This document shows, piece after piece, positions 1-8,161 of a DNA stretch of 26,191 bases. Every line of letters starts with the position of its first letter. Position 1 is the first letter of the stretch. Source of the DNA: a virus; the IMG/VR virus record IMGVR_UViG_3300028883_000277, positions 1-26,191 of that record; one strand, 5' to 3'. The notes beneath the pieces were generated by a model. The model was given only the letters and a program-made list of their open reading frames with translations, ran no database searches and was not told where the DNA came from. Both the position numbers and the translations under genes were made by a program.

Positions 1-44
1 CTATCGGGGAGAGGTCACAAAAAAATTCCCCGATGGCTTGTCCC

Positions 45-74
45 GTTATAACATACAATAAATCGGTTTGTCAA
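45..74 (-). promoter_or_regulatory. Predicted promoter for the next gene beyond the left edge
   Basis: Minus strand TTGACA (69-74), 18-base spacer, TATAAC (45-50). Transcription would leave the window. An inverted repeat, ATCGGGGA / TCCCCGAT (3-10 and 27-34), would lie at the 5' end of the transcript, a possible mRNA-stabilising hairpin or operator. Confidence 0.55.
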
Positions 75-93
75 GGGGTCAAGCCAAATCATC

Positions 94-597
94 CTACCAC
101 AAGAGACCGGTCCTCTTTCGTTGCTCTTTCACAGACTGTTTGTGAAAGTCAACGAGTATGGCAGCAATCGCAACATCAACCTCGATACCTGTCTTTGTAC
201 CCTTCAGTGCCTCATCCGTGGTAAGGCTCTGCAACTTTTTCTTCATACCGGTCAGAGAGCCAGCAACGTTCTCCTCCCACCCGTCCAGCTCACCGGTAGA
301 CATCAATTTATGAACTCTCGTCTGGAGACGATTGAGAAAGTGATCCGCAACCCCACGGAACTTACGTTTCTCCCCAGATACATTTCTGTGACGGATAACA
401 CCACTTCCCGCCTTGGTTTCAATCGTGTTTGCCGGAATGAAGGGCATATTAGGCGATTTATCCCCTTCAGAAGCACTCAGATCCGCTTCAGGAGCCATTT
501 TCTCGGCTTTCTGGGTATCATCCCCTTGATTATCGTCTTGAGTCGATTCTAAGGCCTCTGAGGGAGTATTATTCAGCTTATCTTTCTCGTCTGCCAT
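94..597 (-). CDS. Unknown protein with acidic disordered N-terminus
   Basis: I do not recognise this 167-aa protein. Residues 1-50 are acidic and low in complexity (E, D, S, Q, N), probably disordered. The rest is more basic and helical (FRGVADHFLNRLQTRVHKLM, 80-99) and ends KRTGLLW, with a hydrophobic helix before it (VDVAIAAILVDF). The ATG at 597 follows GAGGAG by 9 bases and overlaps the glycosyltransferase by 20; the frame runs to 639 but has no better start. Its place between terminase/glycosyltransferase and the left edge could suit a head-assembly accessory protein, but nothing in the sequence proves this. Confidence 0.72.
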   Translation of the reverse strand: MADEKDKLNNTPSEALESTQDDNQGDDTQKAEKMAPEADLSASEGDKSPNMPFIPANTIETKAGSGVIRHRNVSGEKRKFRGVADHFLNRLQTRVHKLMSTGELDGWEENVAGSLTGMKKKLQSLTTDEALKGTKTGIEVDVAIAAILVDFHKQSVKEQRKRTGLLW

Positions 598-1282
598 GGT
601 TGATAACTCCTCTGTCTTCGAGGTATTGCCATACCTCATAGGTTATCGAATATCGTTCAGACTCACAATTCCACTGAGGGAGCCCACGATTCTCTTTCCA
701 ATAGGAGTCACGCAGGGTGCGGTGTCCTCCCCTCCGATGCTCCAGCCGATCAAAATCAGAATGGTCACGATGGTACAATGCTCCCTTCAGCAAAACTCTT
801 GTCTCGTACCCGTGCTTACGAATCCGTCGATAGAAGTCGTCATCGTCTCCGCCATACCCATAGATCAATTCATTATACCCGCAGGTAGCCAGCAGCACAT
901 CACGGTGCATAAAGATCGTACCGGTTGTGCCAGCAGGGTTCACTCTCCCGCCTCGGTAGGTGACATCGTGATTAGGGTCGAACGAGTCAAAGAAGCCCTT
1001 GGCGAAAGTTATATCCGAATCCGTAGCAACGATCCACTCACCTGAGCAAAACTCCAGCCCAAGATTCCGGGCGATGCACAAATTGAATAGGGTCTGCTTC
1101 TCAACCCGGAGTACCTTTATTCTGGGATCGGCAAACTTACGAAGTAGGTTAGAGACAGGTTGCTTCGAGGACCAATCAACAATAACGATCTCCCCGAAGT
1201 AATCAAAGGAAAGCCAGTTGGGTATACTATCATTGAGAAACAAATTTCGGTTCATGCAGGTACTAACGAGTGATACCTTCAT
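578..1282 (-). CDS. GT-A fold (GT2-like) glycosyltransferase
   Basis: Predicted nucleotide-sugar-dependent glycosyltransferase, 234 aa. The N-terminus VSLVSTCMNRN (3-13) is typical of GT2 enzymes, followed by VIVDWSS (33-39), ARNLGLEFCSGEWI (71-84) and the metal-binding DSD (88-90). The acceptor-side motif GYGGDDDDFYRR (142-153) matches the G.GGEDxDLxxR pattern of chondroitin-synthase and GalNAc-transferase-like enzymes. It is unrelated in fold to the GT-B enzymes at 5514-9630. It overlaps the terminase stop by 4 bases (ATGA), with GGAG sites just upstream, so it is made with packaging and probably virion genes. Virion or host-surface glycosylation is plausible, unproven. Confidence 0.88.
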   Translation of the reverse strand: MKVSLVSTCMNRNLFLNDSIPNWLSFDYFGEIVIVDWSSKQPVSNLLRKFADPRIKVLRVEKQTLFNLCIARNLGLEFCSGEWIVATDSDITFAKGFFDSFDPNHDVTYRGGRVNPAGTTGTIFMHRDVLLATCGYNELIYGYGGDDDDFYRRIRKHGYETRVLLKGALYHRDHSDFDRLEHRRGGHRTLRDSYWKENRGLPQWNCESERYSITYEVWQYLEDRGVINHGRRER

Positions 1283-3315
1283 CTCCTACGTCTCCTTTTC
1301 CCTCCCACACCTACTCGAACTTTCCTAACCTGAGTCTCGGAAGTGCTTCTCCGGTGGCCTCTCCGACGAGATATCGGTCGCCCATAGGTAGCTTCCTTGG
1401 TCTGTAGCATGTAAACAACACCAGCAACCGCATCAGCGCAGTCCTTCGACCCTCCAGCCGGATGGTCAATCTTCCCTTTTTCAGTCTTCTCCACCTCTCG
1501 CAACTCCTGAGCCAACGTAAGGTGTCTGGGAATCAAAAGCCGTTCGTCCTTTATTGACAGCTTAACCTCAGTATAAGGAGCAACTGAGGTGTCAACGGAC
1601 AGCACTCCTGATCTAATCCGGGCTTTCTTAAAAGCTTGAATCATCATAGTAGATTGATAGCTGTCCATCGTACTCCATTTGATAAAAAGTTCTCCCCTGA
1701 GCCACAGCACGAGGTCTCTAACGAGTTCAAGGTCTACTTCCCCGTTTGGAGGAGCCTTGACTCTCAAAACTCCGTCAATCTGATACATGGGAGCACGTAT
1801 ATCTCTCAACTCGACAAACTCACCGGTCTTCTCATTAAAGTATTTGGTAGCTGGCAGCAGCTTGTATCCGGTGATTCTTCCAATAGCAAGTCCAGCAGCG
1901 TCATTCGATACTCCAACATCGATATGAGCCGCAAACGGTAGCGTGGCGTCAACAATGTTGTTCTCCATGTAATCCCGGTTTACCAACTCCCAGAAGTCAG
2001 GTTCGTTCACGTCAACCACTCGGTCAATAATACATTCGTTATGCAGGAATAGCTGATTCCCAAACGTTTCCTCGAAGTTTAGTTGAGCCTGTTCGATCTG
2101 CTCCCGGTAGGGTATGAACGGATGTCTGGTCCCGGTGGCAATACCGGCAAGGTCACGCATGGCAGCTTCAATGTCCCTCTCAAACTCAGCCTTGTACTCG
2201 ACGGGAACCTCGATGACATCTTCCTCGTCGGTAGCCTCTGCAATCGATTGCACAATACGAGTCTGCTTCAGTTCGTTCCCGACCTCGATCAAGAATTTAT
2301 CCCCACAGAAACGATCTGCCGGGAGCACGTCCCATTGTGCGTATTTCATAACAAAGATAGTACTGTCCGTCGCAGCCTCATCCATCTTACGATCTGTGAA
2401 GTCACCGGGGTAATGTACGGAGGATATCAAGAGCAGCTTGCCGGGGAGTTTTCCCTTTTGCATGAATCGTGACTTCATACGTCGAATCAGAGCAGAGTAG
2501 ACTCTTTCCGCTTGGTCGTATTCCTCCTCGCCCGTGTGCTGTGTCCGCACAGAGTCCTGCGTCTTAGCCATGAAGTTCAACTCATCGATCATCCCACCAA
2601 AGACATTCATGCCTATGGCTCCGGTATCCGACCCTCCAATGGGCAGTACGTAGATGTTCTTAGGAAATCGCAACTCACTTAAAACCTTTGGATCGTACGG
2701 GAAGTTCCTTTGAAAGTAAGGAGACAGCTTCAGCCTCTCGGCAAACTGTCCAAACACAACTTTCTTGGCAAGCGTCTGCGTCATCGATTGCTGGATGAAA
2801 ACAATAGATGAGCCCGGAGCAAGGTCAAACTCCAGTTGCGGATTGTGAAAGCAGGATAGACGATACAGCATGTACCCAAGGGCAATATCAGCAAAGTAGT
2901 TCTTCCCAATACCGATAGCACCTGTGAGCACAGCTTCGATATAAGGGTCGCCCTTAGCCTCAAAAAGTCGTTCCAGCTCATACTTGATCTTCGGACGGAT
3001 ATATCCTTTCTGATTAAAAAATTCCTTAGACTCGGCAAACTCCTCTATGTCAACGATTCGGTCTACTCGCAGTCCTCTTGCCTGATGCAGAAACGAAAAA
3101 TCCTGCTCCTGTACTGCTCTGATCCAGTTCGACAGGAAGTCCCTCAAATCCTGCTGCATCATAATGCACGTACCGTCGATATTATGAGTAGGTACGGATT
3201 TTAAAAGCAGATCAAATGCTTTAGTCTCCGTCTGGGGTAAGCCAATACTATTAGACAGATCCACAAACTTCCTGACAGCATTGTTAAACTCGACACACGA
3301 AATGTTAGTCGTCAT
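1279..3315 (-). CDS. terL: Terminase large subunit
   Basis: Predicted packaging motor ATPase and headful/cos nuclease, 678 aa. The ATPase domain has a Walker A-like GAIGIGKN (132-139), with Asn in place of the usual Thr/Ser, and Walker B MIDELN (242-247). The RNase H-fold nuclease shows AHIDVGVSNDAAG with Asp466, MDSYQS with Asp551 and SKDCADAV with Asp628, the expected three acidic positions. The C-terminus is very basic (KRRRRR). The ATG at 3315 follows GGGAGGA. It overlaps the small subunit by 11 bases and the downstream glycosyltransferase by 4 (ATGA). A perfectly symmetric copy of the dyad repeat lies at 2239-2252. The portal gene is expected beyond the left edge. Confidence 0.93.
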   Translation of the reverse strand: MTTNISCVEFNNAVRKFVDLSNSIGLPQTETKAFDLLLKSVPTHNIDGTCIMMQQDLRDFLSNWIRAVQEQDFSFLHQARGLRVDRIVDIEEFAESKEFFNQKGYIRPKIKYELERLFEAKGDPYIEAVLTGAIGIGKNYFADIALGYMLYRLSCFHNPQLEFDLAPGSSIVFIQQSMTQTLAKKVVFGQFAERLKLSPYFQRNFPYDPKVLSELRFPKNIYVLPIGGSDTGAIGMNVFGGMIDELNFMAKTQDSVRTQHTGEEEYDQAERVYSALIRRMKSRFMQKGKLPGKLLLISSVHYPGDFTDRKMDEAATDSTIFVMKYAQWDVLPADRFCGDKFLIEVGNELKQTRIVQSIAEATDEEDVIEVPVEYKAEFERDIEAAMRDLAGIATGTRHPFIPYREQIEQAQLNFEETFGNQLFLHNECIIDRVVDVNEPDFWELVNRDYMENNIVDATLPFAAHIDVGVSNDAAGLAIGRITGYKLLPATKYFNEKTGEFVELRDIRAPMYQIDGVLRVKAPPNGEVDLELVRDLVLWLRGELFIKWSTMDSYQSTMMIQAFKKARIRSGVLSVDTSVAPYTEVKLSIKDERLLIPRHLTLAQELREVEKTEKGKIDHPAGGSKDCADAVAGVVYMLQTKEATYGRPISRRRGHRRSTSETQVRKVRVGVGGKRRRRR
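2239..2252. repeat. 14-bp dyad repeat, perfectly palindromic variant
   Basis: TGCAATCGATTGCA inside the large terminase gene (encodes QSIA there). One base from the main form and fully self-complementary. Confidence 0.8.
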
Positions 3316-4051
3316 CACTCTCCTCCCTTGCCGGTGGCCTCTTGAGCGAGTACGACCCATCATCGTTTATCCGCAACGTCAGAGCGTCTTCCTCCACAGC
3401 CCCAAGGAATCGCTGTGACATCTCAAGCATCTTCTGCCCTCCGTCCTGAAACTGTCCTAGCAGACCATCGAACTGATGTTTCATTAGAACATTGTACTCA
3501 CTTGGTTTCGAGTCACGAAGGCCGAGCTTCATCTCCATATTCAAGAACTCCGACAGCATACCGTCGAGCGTAGCAATCTCCTTGCCGGTGAATTTAAACG
3601 GGATAGACGACTTCTCCTTGTCTCTTAATTCATTGACACGTTCCATCTGTATTCTAATCAAGTCCACTTTCATCGCCATAGCATCTAACTTCTCAGCTAT
3701 AGCCTTGCCCCGGCGTCCGGCAAGTTCCTCCATTCTCTTTCGCTCTTTGTTCTTACGGTCCTCGCCTTGGTGGATCTCACCTATGACTTTCTTCCGCATA
3801 GAAGTGATAGCTCTTGCAAGCGATTTCACAGGGGAAGACTTCTGAGCACCCCACTCGATCTGGGCAACCTTGGCAATGTGGGCAGAACTCTGTCCGATAC
3901 GCAGCCGGTGATATACCTCAAGCAGTCGCTTGTCCGACAAGTACTTTAGCCAGTTACCTTTCCGCCCCGGTGGGGCAACGAGTTCCCGTATCTGTCTAAT
4001 AAGGGATTCGCCGGATAGGGCAACCATTTCATCTATTGACTGTTCTGGCAT
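3305..4051 (-). CDS. Probable terminase small subunit
   Basis: Probable DNA-recognition subunit of the packaging terminase, 248 aa, assigned mainly by its position directly before the large subunit. Residues 33-80 (NWLKYLSDKRLLEVYHRLRIG, then SSAHIAKVAQIEWG) look like a helix-turn-helix region; the middle (95-145) is a highly charged probable coiled coil, followed by helical oligomerisation-like segments and an acidic end (REESDDD). The ATG has GAGGAG about 9 bases upstream, within the end of the ParB-like gene. It overlaps the large terminase start by 11 bases. A one-base variant of the dyad repeat lies at 3815-3828. It could also be another phage DNA-binding protein. Confidence 0.65.
   Translation of the reverse strand: MPEQSIDEMVALSGESLIRQIRELVAPPGRKGNWLKYLSDKRLLEVYHRLRIGQSSAHIAKVAQIEWGAQKSSPVKSLARAITSMRKKVIGEIHQGEDRKNKERKRMEELAGRRGKAIAEKLDAMAMKVDLIRIQMERVNELRDKEKSSIPFKFTGKEIATLDGMLSEFLNMEMKLGLRDSKPSEYNVLMKHQFDGLLGQFQDGGQKMLEMSQRFLGAVEEDALTLRINDDGSYSLKRPPAREESDDD
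3321..3327 (-). promoter_or_regulatory. Ribosome binding site deciding the large terminase start
   Basis: GGGAGGA on the minus strand, 5 bases before the ATG at 3313-3315. It rules against the in-frame ATG at 3363, which lies deep in the preceding gene. Confidence 0.8.
3815..3828 (+). repeat. 14-bp dyad repeat, one-base variant
   Basis: TGCAAGCGATTTCA inside the probable small terminase gene (encodes KSLA). It is the same variant as at 13460-13473. Confidence 0.75.
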
Positions 4052-4057
4052 GTTTTA

Positions 4058-4921
4058 TCACTCCTCATCTTCGGCCAGTACCGAATCAATATCATCCTCA
4101 TCCAGTTGAGCTACGTCAAGATCTCCCCTGAACTTAGGAATGAACTTATCCAGTGGTGCCAGTTCCAGCAACTTACAGAGCACAGAGTCAAACGTGACAC
4201 CGTATTCGGTAACTTCCCGTGCCTTGTCTTGGAAGAACCGCAGCATCCTGCCGGGGATACGAACCCAGATGTGCTGTCTACCTCCAAAGTCAAGAATCAT
4301 ATAGTTGTACGGTACAGTATCACCGTACTTGGTAAACAATCGGTTGAGAACGGTTGTCAGGTCATCAACGGTAGTGATCTCATCCTTAGCCTTGTCGAAG
4401 TCCCGCTTCATCTCATCACTCGGCAGGGACTCACGAGCAGTTTTTATCATCTGCTCCAACTCAGTAGGGTCGGTAAACGCAAGGTGCTGTGCTACGTCCT
4501 CAAAATCGTGTCTTTCCATGAGGTCGGTAACCAAAGCAGTAAACTTTTTCCGGTTAAAAGTTCCCCTGAGCTTATCCATCTTAACGGTCAAGAACTTCCG
4601 CCTATCTCTGACAGAGACATCACTGTCCCCAACGTGTTCTTTGATTACAGCCGGGACTTGTGGCATGTCAAGTAGGGCAGCGACATCATACCTATGCTCC
4701 CCGTCTATAATCTCGTATATATACTCCGAACCTTCAGGCAGTGACGCAATAACGAGAGGCTGCAAGAAGCCCTCCTCCTGAATGTTTCGGGTCAATTCGT
4801 TAAACGTATCAGGGTCCAGCTCATTCGGATTCCAATCATTCGGACGGATCTCTTTCAGATCGACCAGCACGAAATCAGGTACGTGGACTGTATCGTCCAT
4901 ATCGTATGTGTCTTTCGCCAT
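4058..4921 (-). CDS. ParB/sulfiredoxin-fold protein
   Basis: Predicted ParB-superfamily protein, 287 aa. Residues 17-95 match the ParB N-terminal nuclease/CTPase-like domain: LVDLKEIRPNDWNPN (19-33), GFLQPLVIA (51-59) and the GEHRYDVAALL box (74-84). The remaining two-thirds is helical without a clear ParB helix-turn-helix, and the acidic C-terminus contains DDIDSVL, similar to the DDIDDLL tails of two other proteins here. Phage ParB-like proteins act in DNA partition, as nucleases or in packaging; the gene lies 6 bases upstream of the terminase genes. No ParA gene is in the window. The ATG has AAGGAGGT just upstream. Confidence 0.85.
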   Translation of the reverse strand: MAKDTYDMDDTVHVPDFVLVDLKEIRPNDWNPNELDPDTFNELTRNIQEEGFLQPLVIASLPEGSEYIYEIIDGEHRYDVAALLDMPQVPAVIKEHVGDSDVSVRDRRKFLTVKMDKLRGTFNRKKFTALVTDLMERHDFEDVAQHLAFTDPTELEQMIKTARESLPSDEMKRDFDKAKDEITTVDDLTTVLNRLFTKYGDTVPYNYMILDFGGRQHIWVRIPGRMLRFFQDKAREVTEYGVTFDSVLCKLLELAPLDKFIPKFRGDLDVAQLDEDDIDSVLAEDEE

Positions 4922-4938
4922 CTTACCTCCTTGATCAA

Positions 4939-5517
4939 CTATAATCGTTTAGGCAAAGTTTTAGGATGCTCCTTCGTGCGGACAAACCTAAGAAGATATG
5001 AGGATAGCAAAGCTTCCTTGAATACCAACAGGTAGTACGGTTCCAGCAGCCTTATAATATCACTCGTTTCGATATCCCATAAATGGTGTGAATTAAAGTG
5101 GGTCGTCTTAAACCGAGGGTGAGAAACGATTATCTCTCTCGGCCTTACTCGTTCTATCATGTGAGAAAAGTCTTCCGGCACACGCAGATGCTCAATGGTT
5201 TCCAGCGAGACAAGAACGTCAATCGGCAACTTCATCTGATCCCGTAACTCACAGCACCGAAACGATACATTATCGTCCTTATAGTGCTTATTGGCGTGAT
5301 CGATTGCTTCCTTACTGAAGTCAACACCGATTACCATCTCAACGTCAGGATTCTTAGAAAGTAGGTAGGAGCCATACCCACACCCGCAAGCAATATCCAG
5401 AACTTCTCCCCAGACAAACCTCCGGGCCAACATATACTGATGGATATGGTTCTTGATGATAACTTCTTCCTCTAACTTGTCAACCGCATCCCTATCTCTG
5501 AAAATTCTTTCGATCAT
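4939..5517 (-). CDS. SAM-dependent class I methyltransferase
   Basis: Predicted small-molecule or glycan methyltransferase, 192 aa, with a Rossmann SAM-binding fold. Motif I is VLDIACGCGYG (39-49), the acidic residue after strand 2 is in GVDFS (Asp66), and the motif around strand 4 is VSLETIEHL (103-111), typical of the Methyltransf_11/UbiE-like group. There is no DPPY or PCQ motif, so it does not look like a DNA adenine or cytosine-C5 methylase. It overlaps the glycosyltransferase stop by 4 bases (ATGA) with AGGTGAG upstream. By position it may methylate a sugar installed by the neighbouring enzymes, which is inference. Confidence 0.88.
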   Translation of the reverse strand: MIERIFRDRDAVDKLEEEVIIKNHIHQYMLARRFVWGEVLDIACGCGYGSYLLSKNPDVEMVIGVDFSKEAIDHANKHYKDDNVSFRCCELRDQMKLPIDVLVSLETIEHLRVPEDFSHMIERVRPREIIVSHPRFKTTHFNSHHLWDIETSDIIRLLEPYYLLVFKEALLSSYLLRFVRTKEHPKTLPKRL

Positions 5518-6986
5518 GGCTCACCTGCACTATTCGTCACCCAGAGTTTTCGGCCTCCCGGCATAAGTCCGATCTCTTTATGAGCATAACGTTTTAACAT
5601 CTTTGCTACCCACAACCGGGAGTACATACCAAAAGACTTGCCACATGCCTCGTTCAGCTTTGTGAATAGCGTATCAAAGTCAACTGGTCGTATATTCTTT
5701 TTATCCAGACGTTTAAAGACAGGCTCAAAGACTTTGAAGTTCTTGCCATTGAATACACCTTCTGATTTTTTAACAACTTCGTCTATCAGCGGCATCAGCG
5801 ATGCCCTCACTTCTCTATCACTGTGCCTCTCGTAAACAACATCACAGGCCCACGTGTAGGCTTTCTGAGCCGCAGTCTTATACTCATCCCGTATCTGCAA
5901 AATCATAGTAACCAATTCAGGCACCGCCACAGATTCAACATAAAAAGGAGTCAGGTTACCCGGATCTGTCCAGCCCTCCGAATACTTATTGTTCAACCAA
6001 ATCAGGGGCTTACCACTCATCATGTATTCAGTAAAGACAATCCTTGGCCCATCATCCAACTCCCTAAGTGACACTCCGACATGAGCCTTCATCCACAACT
6101 CATGGTAGTTATCCGGTAAGTGGTAGTAATCAACAAAAGCCTTAGCACCCCGGAGCACCTTCTTGGTCCACTCGGTCTCGGCACTTGTCGAGCAGACTAT
6201 CAGCCGGATGTCTTCTCCCATGGCGTTTAGTTTCTTGAGCGCATCAATAGTCACCTCAGCCTGTTTTGGAATACCCTCTCTTTCGTTCCCAAACCCACCA
6301 GCAATCATCAAATAAAAGGGCTTGGACCTCTGCCATTTGTGATGATGGGGAATTGACGGTGGGCTTTCTGGTCTCCACTTATGATAAACATTCCGTAATC
6401 CAGTACGCTGATAGGCTGGTGACATAATCCTTCGCATCTGAACTTTGAACAACTGAGCATTGTACGGAGAGGAAAAGACACAGGGTCCAAAACTGGCACA
6501 GTAAGCTTCCAGAATTTCCATAGACCTGAGCCATGCAGAGTCACCGGCAGGGTTACGTCTCCATTCCTTTTCGGATAAAGCCAGTTCAAAGAACGTAATA
6601 ACCGCAGGTTCAGTCCCACCATATCCACCGTCCCGCAGCATCCGCTGCATACCAACAGTCATCTGCGTATTCCAGTTTAGGATAAGGTCATACGGTAGGG
6701 GAGAACGTCTGGTGGTCAGATACTTATGCAAGTCCTCGCTGTACGTCCCGGCACCCGTCAGGGGATCACGAACAAGGTCAACTGGGATAGCCATCATTTT
6801 ATCCCGATCCCACCCTTCTAACGATTCGTACTGAATATCTTTTGGCACCATCAATAAACAGTTAATATCATTTTTCAGAGCACGGGCAAGACGAACTGCC
6901 TGTTTCACTCCAGCAGGTACGGAGTACTGGGTCTTATGTGCTCCGATCACTGAATGACTTGGTAAGAATAGTACAGTATGTCTCAC
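5514..6986 (-). CDS. GT4-like glycosyltransferase, paralogue 2, with C-terminal extension
   Basis: Predicted GT-B-fold glycosyltransferase, 490 aa, paralogous to the gene immediately upstream (shared IAGGFGNEREGIPKQA at 228-243, VCSTSAETEWT at 264-274, SLRELDDGPR at 306-315 and GKPLIWLNNKYSEGWTDP at 325-342). It differs by a C-terminal extension from about 410 that includes PVDFDTLFTKLNEA (434-447), KMLKRYAHKEIG (462-473) and a final KLWVTN strand, which looks like a winged-helix-type module. The start is GTG overlapping the previous TGA, with AAGGAG 7 bases upstream. Tandem duplication followed by divergence is the simplest origin. It is coupled to the methyltransferase by an ATGA overlap. 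Confidence 0.87.
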   Translation of the reverse strand: MRHTVLFLPSHSVIGAHKTQYSVPAGVKQAVRLARALKNDINCLLMVPKDIQYESLEGWDRDKMMAIPVDLVRDPLTGAGTYSEDLHKYLTTRRSPLPYDLILNWNTQMTVGMQRMLRDGGYGGTEPAVITFFELALSEKEWRRNPAGDSAWLRSMEILEAYCASFGPCVFSSPYNAQLFKVQMRRIMSPAYQRTGLRNVYHKWRPESPPSIPHHHKWQRSKPFYLMIAGGFGNEREGIPKQAEVTIDALKKLNAMGEDIRLIVCSTSAETEWTKKVLRGAKAFVDYYHLPDNYHELWMKAHVGVSLRELDDGPRIVFTEYMMSGKPLIWLNNKYSEGWTDPGNLTPFYVESVAVPELVTMILQIRDEYKTAAQKAYTWACDVVYERHSDREVRASLMPLIDEVVKKSEGVFNGKNFKVFEPVFKRLDKKNIRPVDFDTLFTKLNEACGKSFGMYSRLWVAKMLKRYAHKEIGLMPGGRKLWVTNSAGEP

Positions 6987-8161
6987 TTTATGACTCCTTC
7001 AAGTATCGGTTTTATTGCATCCCTCCACGAATCCCGGTGGTGACGATTGCAAGCGATTGCACCCTGACGTAAGGCAAGCTCCGCAGCCTCCTCATAATTC
7101 CTCATACATCTAATCATAGCGTTCGAGACTTTTTTAAGGTCGTGCTTGTTCGCATGGTAGGGCATCAACTCCGGGTCGGTCCACCCCTCAATATAGCGGT
7201 TGTTGAGCCATATAACAGGCTTCCCATTCATCATCATTTCCGACAGTGTAAACCTTGATCCATCACTGATCTCTCGCAGGGCAATACCAATATGTGCTCG
7301 GTCGAATAATTCAGCATAGTTATTTGGCCTGTAAAAGAAACTCGTGAAGGAACGAAAGGGCTTTAGAATCCTATGGGTCCAATCACTCTCCGGTGTACTG
7401 GAGCAGACAGTCAGCTTGACCTTATACCTCAGTCTCCTTAACTTTTGGAGCACCCGGAGAGTCGTCATTGCCTGTTTGGGTAGCCCTTCCCTACCCGGAC
7501 CAAACCCACCAGCAATAAGTACCTCAAACACTCCATTCTTAGGCTTACTGTGTCGTCGCAACTGGGCAACAGGAACTATCGGATTCCAGATGAAAACTAC
7601 ATTTGCCAGAGCCTTGCTGGATAACTCAGAACTAAAGATACTGGGGATCTGGCGCATTATAATATTGTAATCGTCTGGGTTATGCAGCATCAACGGTCCA
7701 TCGATTGCTGCTCCAGCTTCAAGAATTTGTAAAGCGTGAGTAAACTCCCATTGACCTATCGGGTTGCGGTCCCACTCGGCAACTGAGGAAGGGTTGTCAA
7801 TGGTAGTCACTATCGGTGGGCAATCAGGCAGTGACCTGAGCCACATAGTCATCGCAGCGTTGTAGTTGAAGACTACATCATATCGACGGATCAGCGGGTA
7901 TATCTTTTTCGTAAACCGTACTGTTCGAGCGCAGCCCATGGTTACTTCTTTGGGTACGTCTGCATTGATAGGGCGCAGGGAGGGCGTCCAGTTGCTTATT
8001 AAATTGACCTTCAATCCATCTGGGATCAGTATATGGGTTTCATGGAGATCGGCCAAGATAGAGCCGGTAAGGACGCCCTGTTTTAAGTCCATCCCGACAA
8101 TCCGAGACTTATCCTGCTGCTTGATAATATTGTGAACCGGTATGACTAGTATTCGAGCCAT
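6983..8161 (-). CDS. GT4-like glycosyltransferase, paralogue 1
   Basis: Predicted GT-B-fold glycosyltransferase, 392 aa from ATG 8161. It is clearly paralogous to the next gene: both contain IAGGFG..REG.PKQA (217-231 here), a VCSS/VCSTS strand followed by E(S/T)(D/E)WT, a LRE(I/L).DG element and GKP(V/L)IWLNN(R/K)Y.EGWTDP. The donor-binding region has an ExnE pattern (ALREISDGSRFTLSEMM). Substrates cannot be told from sequence. The ATG is chosen because it overlaps the previous stop as TAATG and has GAGGG just upstream; an in-frame ATG at 8176 is less likely. A 14-bp dyad repeat lies near the 3' end (7048-7061), encoding AIAC. The gene overlaps the next by 4 bases (GTGA). Confidence 0.88.
   Translation of the reverse strand: MARILVIPVHNIIKQQDKSRIVGMDLKQGVLTGSILADLHETHILIPDGLKVNLISNWTPSLRPINADVPKEVTMGCARTVRFTKKIYPLIRRYDVVFNYNAAMTMWLRSLPDCPPIVTTIDNPSSVAEWDRNPIGQWEFTHALQILEAGAAIDGPLMLHNPDDYNIIMRQIPSIFSSELSSKALANVVFIWNPIVPVAQLRRHSKPKNGVFEVLIAGGFGPGREGLPKQAMTTLRVLQKLRRLRYKVKLTVCSSTPESDWTHRILKPFRSFTSFFYRPNNYAELFDRAHIGIALREISDGSRFTLSEMMMNGKPVIWLNNRYIEGWTDPELMPYHANKHDLKKVSNAMIRCMRNYEEAAELALRQGAIACNRHHRDSWRDAIKPILEGVIK
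7048..7061 (+). repeat. 14-bp dyad repeat, main form
   Basis: TGCAAGCGATTGCA near the 3' end of a glycosyltransferase gene (encodes AIAC). Confidence 0.9.

Noticed and set aside
596-1045. Plus-strand open frame (149 codons)
   Set aside because: Antisense to the GT2-like gene with DSD and GYGGDDDD motifs.
4106-4675. Plus-strand open frame (189 codons)
   Set aside because: Antisense to the ParB-like gene, which has a conserved GEHR box and a strong ribosome binding site.
4939-5517. DNA methyltransferase
   Set aside because: No DPPY/NPPY or PCQ-type motifs; the motifs fit small-molecule methyltransferases better.
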